Assembly: GCA_019454915.1 (NCBI GenBank)
Contig: JACFNM010000299.1
Span: 1 to 5,121, forward strand
Direction: 5' to 3'
Source of the DNA: Chitinophagaceae bacterium
GTDB taxonomy: Bacteria > Bacteroidota > Bacteroidia > Chitinophagales > Chitinophagaceae
Length of the DNA stretch: 5,121 nt
In this document: in pieces, positions 1-5,121 of the stretch
Layout: each line of letters opens with the position of its first letter
Position numbering within the stretch: position 1 is the first letter of the stretch
The notes under the pieces: generated by a model
What the model was told of the DNA's origin: nothing
Databases searched by the model: none
What the model saw: only the letters and a program-made list of their open reading frames with translations
Position numbers and translations under genes: made by a program

Positions 1-261
1 TGAAAATCGGAAAGTTAATTAATCGGACTATTTCATTACCGTTTATCTTCGAATTCTCCACATTCGGTTTCAACCCAATTTTTACAGTAAACGGGAAAAC
101 GGTGAAGAAAGTCAAAAACCCGGATGAAAGATGCCTGCTAGGGCGTTTTGTGGGGAGGTTGCCGGAATGCCGCTCAGAAAAGCAACACAACTTGAAGTAG
201 TTGTTGGAGCTATTGCAAAATCACGGTTAAAATGATGCGAAAGGATTTTGAAAATTTAAAT
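1..261. other. Gene-poor left flank upstream of glmM
   Basis: No recognisable gene lies here. On the plus strand one frame is open from position 3 to a TAG at 198-200 (65 codons, no start inside needed because it enters from the left edge). On the minus strand the matching frame is open from 220 leftwards off the window but has no ATG. Neither translation resembles a family I know, and open stretches of this length are not rare by chance. The plus-strand frame could be the last codons of an upstream gene, and a small ORF at 131/167-235 is discussed under findings. Base composition turns AT-rich after about 235, as expected for a promoter region. Confidence 0.4.
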
Positions 262-269
262 TATGTTTG
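262..269 (+). promoter_or_regulatory. Putative Bacteroidota -7 promoter box for glmM (TATGTTTG)
   Basis: TATGTTTG matches the Bacteroidota -7 consensus TAnnTTTG exactly and lies in an AT-rich stretch 24 bases before the glmM start. If the final G is position -7, transcription begins near 276 and leaves a leader of about 18 nt. No TTTG -33 box sits at the usual 19-21 base distance (a TTTG at 247-250 is too close), so the call rests on the -7 box and its position. Confidence 0.5.
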
Positions 270-293
270 CATCCACAAAAATGAATAAGAAAA

Positions 294-1679
294 GTGGCAT
301 TGATTAAGAGTATTTCCGGCATAAGGGGCACTATAGGCGGAAAGCCCGGAGAAACACTTTCGCCGTTGGATGTGGTAAAATTCACGGCGGCTTATGGAAG
401 CTGGCTTCTTGAAAAAAATGGCAGTAAGAAAGTGGTGATCGGAAGAGATGGGAGAATTAGTGGTGAGCTGATACAAAATATCGTCGTCAGTACGTTGACG
501 GCGTTAGGTATTGATGTAGTGAATCTGGGATTAAGTACTACGCCTACTGTTGAAATGGCCGTAGTGATGGAAAAGGCAGACGGAGGAATCATTCTTACAG
601 CGAGCCACAATCCTAAGGAATGGAATGCGCTCAAGTTGCTCAACCATAAAGGAGAGTTCATTTCGGGTGGTGACGGGAAAATCGTGTTGGAGAAAGCGGA
701 AAAAGCCGATTTTGAGTTTTCTCCGGTGGATAAGCTCGGTACCGTGACGGAGGATGATTCTTATCTTCATAAGCATATTGATGCGATTCTGTCTCTCCCA
801 TTGGTTGATACGACAGCCATCAGGGCAAAGAATTTCAAAATTGTATTGGATCCGGTTAACAGTACCGGGGCGATATTTGTGCCTGAATTATTGAAGGCAT
901 TGGGGGTGGCTGGCGAGAATATAACGGTTATCAATGAAGAAGTGACGGGGAAGTTTGCTCACAACCCGGAACCGCTACCGGAGAATTTGGTAGAATTGAG
1001 TAATATGGTTACGAGGACGCGGGCTAACCTCGGTATTGCCGTAGACCCGGATGTGGACCGGCTTTGTTTTGTATGTGAAGACGGCACTATGTTCGGCGAA
1101 GAATATACATTGGTGGCTGTTGCAGATTATGTGCTGAGTACCCGGCCGGGAAATACGGTTAGTAATTTATCCTCTACGAGGGCTTTAAAAGACGTGACGT
1201 TGAAACACGGCGGGCAGTATTTTCCCAGTGCGGTAGGTGAAGTGAATGTTGTATCCCGGATGAAGGAAGTTAATGCGGTGATTGGAGGAGAGGGTAATGG
1301 CGGTATCATTATGCCCGATTTACATTACGGGAGAGATGCATTGGTGGGGATTGCTTTATTTTTATCCCATCTGGCCAGGTCGAACAAGAGTATTAAGCAA
1401 TTGAGAAAGACTTATCCCGACTATTTCATCAGTAAGAATAAGCTGGAGTTGGAAGAAGGAGTGGACGTGAAGAAGATATTCGAAAAGATAAAAGCTAAGT
1501 ATAAAAATCAGCCGATTAATACGGAAGATGGATTAAGGATAGAGTTTGACCAGGATTGGGTACATCTGCGAACCAGTAATACCGAACCTATCATTCGTAT
1601 CTATGCCGAGAGTAATTTTGAATCTACTGCCAATAATATTGCTTTGCGCCTGATGCAGGATATCAGGGAATCCAAATAA
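294..1679 (+). CDS. glmM: Phosphoglucosamine mutase, alpha-D-phosphohexomutase family
   Basis: This 461-residue cytoplasmic enzyme should interconvert glucosamine-6-phosphate and glucosamine-1-phosphate, the step before GlmU in UDP-GlcNAc synthesis. All four phosphohexomutase domains are visible. The N-terminal SGIRGT is at 8-13 and GRDGR at 50-54. The phosphoserine loop TASHNP is at 102-107, with S104 as the phosphorylated residue. The Mg-binding DPDVDR is at 251-256, the sugar-recognition loop GEGNGG at 332-337 and the C-terminal phosphate-binding RTSNTEP at 426-432. Length is normal for the family. The start is GTG: an in-frame TGA at 282-284 lies just upstream and no other standard start fits, and the protein then begins like its relatives (MALIKSISGIRGT). 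No clear Shine-Dalgarno is present. The sugar loop differs from the E-x-S-G-H of E. coli-type GlmM, so mannose- or glucose-phosphate activity cannot be excluded, but GlmM is the expected role in this phylum. Confidence 0.93.
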   Translation: MALIKSISGIRGTIGGKPGETLSPLDVVKFTAAYGSWLLEKNGSKKVVIGRDGRISGELIQNIVVSTLTALGIDVVNLGLSTTPTVEMAVVMEKADGGIILTASHNPKEWNALKLLNHKGEFISGGDGKIVLEKAEKADFEFSPVDKLGTVTEDDSYLHKHIDAILSLPLVDTTAIRAKNFKIVLDPVNSTGAIFVPELLKALGVAGENITVINEEVTGKFAHNPEPLPENLVELSNMVTRTRANLGIAVDPDVDRLCFVCEDGTMFGEEYTLVAVADYVLSTRPGNTVSNLSSTRALKDVTLKHGGQYFPSAVGEVNVVSRMKEVNAVIGGEGNGGIIMPDLHYGRDALVGIALFLSHLARSNKSIKQLRKTYPDYFISKNKLELEEGVDVKKIFEKIKAKYKNQPINTEDGLRIEFDQDWVHLRTSNTEPIIRIYAESNFESTANNIALRLMQDIRESK

Positions 1680-1734
1680 CTTCATGATTTGTAAACGGGC
1701 AACGATCTCAGACTTGATTATAAAATGAAGTCAC

Positions 1735-2868
1735 GTGCAAAGAAGAATCTATTTTGATAATGCGGCCACCACCGCCCTGGCGCCGGAAGTGCTGGACGCT
1801 ATGATGCCTTTCCTGACGGAAAAATATGGAAATCCGTCGTCTATCTATTCGTATGGAAGAGAATGTAAACTTGCTATTGAAAAGGCCAGAAAATCGGTTG
1901 CTCAAATACTCAATGCCTCACCTTCTGGTATTTTTTTTACCAGCGGCGGAACAGAAAGCTCGAATGCGGCGATCACCGCTTCGGTGTGGGATCTGGGCTG
2001 TAAGCGGATTATAACGTCGCCCATAGAACATCATGCCGTGCTGCATACGGTAGAATACCTGCATAGGAGGGGAGAAGTGCAGGTGCAGTTTGTCCGGTTA
2101 CTGCCGAACGGACATGTAGACCTGGGAAGTTTGGAGATGTTATTGTCATCCCAAAAAGAAAAGACGCTGGTTACGCTCATGCATGCCAATAATGAGATTG
2201 GCAATTTACTCGACTTAAATGCTGTGGGGGCTATATGTGAAAAATATGATGCCATTTTCCATTCCGATACGGTACAAACGGTGGCCCATTACGACATAGA
2301 TTTAAAAAATACGCCGGTTCACTTTATCGCCGCCTCTGCGCACAAGTTTCATGGGCCAAAGGGAACAGGCATCCTGTACATTAACGATGCGATAAAAACA
2401 GAACCTTTTATTCACGGGGGAGGGCAGGAGCGAAATATGAGAGCCGGAACGGAAAATGTATACGGCATCGTAGGTTTTGCAAAAGCGTTGGAAATAGCGG
2501 CGGCAAAGCGTTTAGAAGAAAGCGAATACATCCAGTCTCTGAAACGTTATATGACCGAGCAACTAAGGAACAACCTGAAAGATGTTGGATTTAACGGAGA
2601 TTATGCGGGGGAGAGTCTGTATACAGTTTTGAATGTGAGCCTGCCTAAAACCGAAAAATCGGAGATGTTGCTGTTTAATCTGGATATCAATAATATTTGT
2701 GCTTCAGGCGGTAGTGCCTGCTCCAGCGGAGCTATTCATGGTTCTCACGTATTGCAGGCTGTTTATCCGCAGTCAGACAGAACGGCAGTACGCTTTTCTT
2801 TCAGCAGGTTCAATACCAGGGAGGAGGTGGATATAGTGGTTGAAACGCTTAAGGAATTTGTTGGATAA
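1735..2868 (+). CDS. Cysteine desulfurase, NifS/IscS-type (group I), PLP-dependent
   Basis: This 377-residue fold-type I PLP enzyme is predicted to convert L-cysteine to L-alanine, leaving a persulfide on its active-site cysteine for Fe-S cluster assembly or tRNA thiolation. The N-terminal YFDNAATT is at 6-13 and GGTES, which contacts the PLP phosphate, at 71-75. The EHH motif has H99 in the place of the ring-stacking histidine. NNEIG is at 152-156 and HSDTVQ (D178, Q181) at 176-181. The PLP lysine is K204 in SAHKFHGPKG, and RAGTEN is at 236-241. The catalytic cysteine is C329 in GGSACSSG, followed by SHVL, which is the mobile-loop form of group I rather than the SufS form. The start is GTG because an in-frame TGA lies at 1726-1728. 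It follows glmM after 55 bases and may be co-transcribed. No IscU, SufE or MnmA partner is in the window, so a specific symbol (nifS or iscS) is not assigned. Confidence 0.92.
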   Translation: MQRRIYFDNAATTALAPEVLDAMMPFLTEKYGNPSSIYSYGRECKLAIEKARKSVAQILNASPSGIFFTSGGTESSNAAITASVWDLGCKRIITSPIEHHAVLHTVEYLHRRGEVQVQFVRLLPNGHVDLGSLEMLLSSQKEKTLVTLMHANNEIGNLLDLNAVGAICEKYDAIFHSDTVQTVAHYDIDLKNTPVHFIAASAHKFHGPKGTGILYINDAIKTEPFIHGGGQERNMRAGTENVYGIVGFAKALEIAAAKRLEESEYIQSLKRYMTEQLRNNLKDVGFNGDYAGESLYTVLNVSLPKTEKSEMLLFNLDINNICASGGSACSSGAIHGSHVLQAVYPQSDRTAVRFSFSRFNTREEVDIVVETLKEFVG

Positions 2869-2890
2869 GCGTACCAGAACTTTGATCCGG

Positions 2891-3475
2891 TTATTTTATA
2901 CCCAATAATTTTTCATGCAGTGCGATAACCTGGGGAATGACCAGTTGCTGTTCATCATTGTAGATGATAAAATCACACAGTTTCATTTTCATCTCCTCAT
3001 TTATCTGGTTGCGCATTCGTTGCAGTACGGCTCCTCTTGTCGTTTGATCACGTTGCATGGTTCGTTGGATGCGCAGTGATTGGGGAGCATATACCCCTAT
3101 CACGTAATCCAGTTCTTCCTGTGAACCAGTCTCAAAAATGAGCGCTGCTTCTTTCAATACATAGGGACTCGTTTGTTTCTCCATCCATGTGCCCGCTGCT
3201 CTCAGGGTTGCCGGATGGATAATCGAATTCAGAAAGTTTAATTTTTCTTCATCTTGGAAAACAGCCGAAGATATCAATGGACGGTTTAACATTCCATTGA
3301 TGTAAGAAGATTCGCCGAAATAGGCTATGATTTGTTTTTTTAGATTTTCGTCTTCATTCATGATATGCTTTGCCACCGTATCGGCATAGAACACGGGGAT
3401 GTCCAATAACTCAAAAACGTGAGCCACCGTAGTTTTCCCCGATCCTATACCTCCTGTTAAACCAACTTTCAACAC
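2891..3475 (-). CDS. coaE: Dephospho-CoA kinase
   Basis: This 194-residue cytoplasmic P-loop kinase phosphorylates the 3'-hydroxyl of the dephospho-CoA ribose, the last step of coenzyme A synthesis. The protein opens with MLKVGLTGGIGSGKTT, a Walker A motif at 8-15 (K14). Family-typical residues follow: D32 in ADTVAK, IIHP at 85-88 (H87), the EAALIFETG lid-region stretch at 109-117, R142-D143, the R153-containing RMRNQ segment at 153-157 and the C-terminal IIYND. Length fits the usual 190-210 residues. The start is GTG at 3475 and the next codon is TTG, another possible start one residue later. It is the last gene of the minus-strand cluster and converges on the cysteine desulfurase. A strong terminator separates it from yajC, so it probably needs readthrough or its own promoter. 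Confidence 0.95.
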   Translation of the reverse strand: MLKVGLTGGIGSGKTTVAHVFELLDIPVFYADTVAKHIMNEDENLKKQIIAYFGESSYINGMLNRPLISSAVFQDEEKLNFLNSIIHPATLRAAGTWMEKQTSPYVLKEAALIFETGSQEELDYVIGVYAPQSLRIQRTMQRDQTTRGAVLQRMRNQINEEMKMKLCDFIIYNDEQQLVIPQVIALHEKLLGIK

Positions 3476-3490
3476 AAATGGTAAATTGTG

Positions 3491-3526
3491 AAATAAAAAA
3501 ATCCGGAATACTTTCGTACTCCGGAT
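3491..3526 (-). terminator. Intrinsic terminator after yajC, just upstream of coaE
   Basis: Read on the minus strand, an 11-base arm (3526-3516, AUCCGGAGUAC) pairs with 3511-3501 (GUAUUCCGGAU) around a GAAA tetraloop (3515-3512). All pairs are Watson-Crick except one G-U. A run of U follows at 3500-3495, then A and three more U. On the plus strand the same stem carries an A-C mismatch and lacks a downstream U-tract, so it acts on minus-strand transcripts. It begins 24 bases after the yajC stop, and its U-tract ends about 15 bases before the coaE GTG. Confidence 0.85.
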
Positions 3527-3527
3527 A

Positions 3528-3535
3528 CAAATGTA
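3528..3535 (-). promoter_or_regulatory. Putative -7 promoter box for coaE (TACATTTG) abutting the terminator
   Basis: The minus strand reads TACATTTG, an exact match to the Bacteroidota TAnnTTTG -7 box, between the yajC stop and the terminator stem. Initiation seven bases on would fall near 3521, inside the terminator's 5' arm, giving a 46-nt coaE leader in which the hairpin cannot form completely. No -33 TTTG is found at normal spacing, so the call is tentative. Confidence 0.35.
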
Positions 3536-3550
3536 AGTTATCTGTTTTGT

Positions 3551-3883
3551 CTATTTTCCACCTGTGGAGACGCCACTGTTTAATTGCTTGCTCCATTCCA
3601 TGCTCACGGCGCTCTTCTCTATCTTAAGATAGCTGCCCGGACTTACTTCTAATTGAATTGTATTATCTTCAATTTTCTCTATTTTACCGTGTATTCCGGC
3701 AATGGTAACGATCCGGTCGCCTCTTTGGAGACTGTTTTGAAAGTTTTTGGCTTCTTTTGCTTTTTTCGTTTGCGGACGGATCATAAAGAAGTAAAATACG
3801 GCAATGATGCCGACGAGCATAATCATCTGCATTGCCTGAGCATTCCCGCCTCCACTTTGTAATAGAACTAAATAATGATTCAT
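3551..3883 (-). CDS. yajC: Sec translocon accessory subunit YajC
   Basis: This is a 110-residue single-pass inner-membrane protein of the YajC family, which associates with SecDF and YidC at the SecYEG translocon and has a modest, usually non-essential role in protein export. A short N-terminus with a GGGNAQ stretch precedes a hydrophobic segment at about 19-35 (MQMIMLVGIIAVFYFFM). The family signature RPQTKKAKE follows at 36-44. The cytoplasmic domain carries GDRIVTIAGIHGKI at 55-68 and a conserved KIEKSAV near 87-93. Length and topology are typical. It starts with ATG, has no visible Shine-Dalgarno, and begins 23 bases after the DUF1573 stop, so those two genes are very probably co-transcribed. 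In several other Bacteroidota a YbbR/CdaR-like gene lies between yajC and coaE; here that place holds only a terminator. Confidence 0.94.
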   Translation of the reverse strand: MNHYLVLLQSGGGNAQAMQMIMLVGIIAVFYFFMIRPQTKKAKEAKNFQNSLQRGDRIVTIAGIHGKIEKIEDNTIQLEVSPGSYLKIEKSAVSMEWSKQLNSGVSTGGK

Positions 3884-3906
3884 GTGTATGGTTTAAATAA
3901 TAAGGA

Positions 3907-4356
3907 CTAACTTTTCTTATTTACAACAACGTTAAAGGTTAATGCATAATTAGCCGGTTCCGTATTGGCGATAACCGTCAGGGTTTTGTGTGCCGGCCCG
4001 GGTCTGTTTTGGCTGTCAAAAATGGCTTTGATGCTTCCTTCTTTGCCCGGCGCTATCGGCTCTAATGGCTTTTCGGCGACGGTGCAGCCACAGGAGGGGC
4101 GTACGTCTTTGATAATCAAAGGTTTTTCCCCCGTATTTTTGAAATGGTAAACGATTTCCACTTTTTCGCCTTCCGTAACGACTCCTTTGTCTAAGGAAGT
4201 TGAGTCGAGCCATTGAATAGACGTAATGGACTGGGAATCGCTTGCCTGATTAGCTGAGGGGGCGGGCTCATTCGCCTGGTTATTCGCCGGCGCGTCACAG
4301 CCTAGCAGAGCCGTTGTTCCAAGAATGACCGCCAGTAGTGTGTTCCTATATTTCAT
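3907..4356 (-). CDS. DUF1573 domain lipoprotein
   Basis: This predicted 149-residue lipoprotein has unknown function. Residues 1-20 form a type II signal peptide: basic MKYRN, hydrophobic LLAVILGTTAL, then lipobox LLGC with C20 as the lipidated residue. Residues 21-43 are a low-complexity linker rich in A, N, Q, P and S. A DUF1573 domain (Ig-like beta-sandwich family common in Bacteroidota) covers about 46-146, with the signature PSCGCTV holding C89 and C91. An in-frame ATG 14 codons upstream (4398) is less likely: it would bury the signal peptide behind extra residues and lies upstream of the putative transcription start. After C20 comes DAPANN, without the acidic cluster described as a Bacteroidota surface-export signal, so a periplasm-facing location is inferred. 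It sits between nusB and yajC, as in many relatives. Confidence 0.87.
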   Translation of the reverse strand: MKYRNTLLAVILGTTALLGCDAPANNQANEPAPSANQASDSQSITSIQWLDSTSLDKGVVTEGEKVEIVYHFKNTGEKPLIIKDVRPSCGCTVAEKPLEPIAPGKEGSIKAIFDSQNRPGPAHKTLTVIANTEPANYALTFNVVVNKKS

Positions 4357-4375
4357 ACACCCTGTTTTGAACTGG

Positions 4376-4383
4376 CAAAGGTA
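4376..4383 (-). promoter_or_regulatory. Putative -7 promoter box for the DUF1573-yajC pair (TACCTTTG)
   Basis: The minus strand reads TACCTTTG, an exact TAnnTTTG match, in the 63-base gap between nusB and the lipoprotein gene. Transcription would start near 4369, 13 nt before the chosen ATG at 4356 and downstream of the alternative ATG at 4398, which supports the shorter protein. No -33 TTTG is visible at the expected distance. Confidence 0.4.
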
Positions 4384-4419
4384 GGCAATTGAAATCATAA
4401 GAGAGAGCCATGACCGGCC

Positions 4420-5121
4420 TTAATTTTGAGTTTTTTTATAAGACGTCTTATGAAGTTTGTTCTGGGCAAGCAGCTCTTTATGGATATTATCCAGGATACC
4501 GTTTACGAACTGGCCGCTTTGGGGAGTGCTATAGGCTTTTGCCAGGTCAATGTATTCATTGATGGTAACTTTGGTGGGAATGGTTTCAAAGTAGAGAAAT
4601 TCGCAAAGTCCCATTTTCATGAGGATCATATCAAGCAACGCTATCCGTTCCGCGTCCCAGTTTTTTAATTTGGGGCGGATAAGTTCCATACAAAAAGCTT
4701 CCCTGTTGATTACGGCGTCCAGTAAGTCGTAGGCAAATTTTCTTTTTTCATTTCCCAGCAAATCCTGAAAGTTGTAGGAGCCGGGTTTCTGCAAAAGATT
4801 AAGGACAAGCTGGTTCATCATTTCGGCGTCGTCATCCCAGTGGATAAAGTTGTCTTCCATTCCCGAAACGAATACCTCGTCAGCCAGCATCAGATCGGTG
4901 AAAATGAATTCGAGGATATCTCTTTCTGATTTTTTGTTTCGTTCGGGTATGGCAATATACGCTTTATATATCGCCGTTTCAGTCAGTTGCTGGTAGGTTC
5001 TCCGGATGAGGTCCGGGTTATCCCATTGCTGAGGCTTGATATCATTACAGGCTTTCTGGTAGGAGGAATCGTCCAATAGCTTCCAGACTATCTCATTTCC
5101 TGCTATCTTGATATTTACATT
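4420..5121 (-). CDS. nusB: Transcription antitermination factor NusB, 5' end outside the window
   Basis: NusB binds boxA RNA with NusE (ribosomal protein S10) to support antitermination, chiefly of rRNA operons. The frame is open through the right edge, giving 233 visible C-terminal residues. A TTG at 5076 could be taken as a start, but 15 further codons upstream are open, so the true start lies beyond the window. The NusB core is clear near the C-terminus, from visible residue 155: WDAERIALLDMILMKMGLCE, then FETIPTKVTINEYIDLAK, YSTPQSGQFVNGILD and IHKEL. This matches the family's helical bundle. Bacteroidota NusB proteins run to about 300 residues, with a divergent N-terminal part before this core, so roughly 70-90 residues are probably missing. 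A lysine-rich tail (HKTSYKKTQN) ends the protein. It reads into the DUF1573 gene after 63 bases with no terminator seen between them. Confidence 0.93.
   Translation of the reverse strand, partial: NVNIKIAGNEIVWKLLDDSSYQKACNDIKPQQWDNPDLIRRTYQQLTETAIYKAYIAIPERNKKSERDILEFIFTDLMLADEVFVSGMEDNFIHWDDDAEMMNQLVLNLLQKPGSYNFQDLLGNEKRKFAYDLLDAVINREAFCMELIRPKLKNWDAERIALLDMILMKMGLCEFLYFETIPTKVTINEYIDLAKAYSTPQSGQFVNGILDNIHKELLAQNKLHKTSYKKTQN

Noticed and set aside
392..1309. Several minus-strand open frames inside glmM (for example 392-661, 531-776, 1127-1309).
   Set aside because: They are shadows of the strongly conserved glmM frame, with no family resemblance or start signals.
1931..1938. Run of eight T inside the cysteine desulfurase (codons 66-68), a possible slippage or phase-variation tract.
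   Set aside because: It encodes I-F-F in a normal conserved stretch just before the GGTES motif, the gene is intact, and phase variation of a housekeeping enzyme is unlikely.
3335..3341. A_AAA_AAA heptamer in frame in coaE (residues 45-47), a possible -1 frameshift site.
   Set aside because: A -1 shift would soon reach a stop and give a truncated kinase; no downstream stimulatory hairpin was seen, and the full-length frame has all kinase motifs.
4357..4398. Longer 163-residue start for the DUF1573 protein.
   Set aside because: The extra 14 residues precede a textbook lipoprotein signal peptide, and the start lies upstream of the likely transcription start (-7 box at 4376-4383).
4400..4422. 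Possible terminator after nusB (GGCC...GGCT stem).
   Set aside because: Only about four pairs including a wobble and no U-tract, so it is too weak.
5074..5076. TTG at 5076 as the start of nusB.
   Set aside because: The frame stays open 15 more codons to the window edge, and NusB of this phylum is longer, so the gene is cut by the window.
1..5121. CRISPR arrays, insertion sequences, tRNA or rRNA genes, toxin-antitoxin or defence genes.
   Set aside because: No repeats, terminal inverted repeats, transposase motifs, cloverleaf-like segments or accessory-gene families were seen; nearly all of the window right of 293 is covered by housekeeping genes.

Overview
The window looks like an ordinary chromosomal housekeeping segment of a Bacteroidota bacterium, most likely of the Chitinophagaceae/Sphingobacteriales type. 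Four things point there: the gene order nusB - DUF1573 lipoprotein - yajC - coaE on the minus strand; the long NusB whose conserved core lies at the C-terminal end; phylum-type -7 promoter boxes (TAnnTTTG) in front of three genes; and the near absence of Shine-Dalgarno sequences. No phylogenetic search could be run, so placement below phylum level is inference.

Layout. Positions 1-293 hold no convincing gene: a frame open to the left edge, a possible 22-34-codon small ORF, and the promoter region of the first gene. Two plus-strand genes follow: glmM (294-1679, phosphoglucosamine mutase) and, 55 bases later, a group I NifS/IscS-type cysteine desulfurase (1735-2868). The minus-strand cluster then converges on them and reads from right to left. 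It comprises nusB (4420 to beyond 5121, 5' end outside the window), a DUF1573 lipoprotein (3907-4356), yajC (3551-3883) and coaE (2891-3475). The two convergent units are only 22 bases apart.

Roles. GlmM supplies glucosamine-1-phosphate for UDP-GlcNAc and so for peptidoglycan and LPS. The cysteine desulfurase mobilises sulfur for Fe-S clusters or tRNA thiolation. NusB acts in rRNA transcription antitermination, YajC accompanies the Sec/YidC membrane machinery, CoaE makes the final step to coenzyme A, and the DUF1573 lipoprotein has no known function. They form a conserved neighbourhood rather than one pathway.

The most informative non-coding signal is between yajC and coaE. A strong intrinsic terminator (11-bp stem, GAAA loop, U-tract) ends only about 15 bases before the coaE start, and a -7 box abuts the terminator so that initiation would fall inside its 5' arm. 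Other oddities are GTG starts for three of the five genes whose starts are visible, and short out-of-frame ATG mini-ORFs running across the starts of both plus-strand genes. I saw no mobile element, CRISPR array, RNA gene, defence gene or convincing new system.
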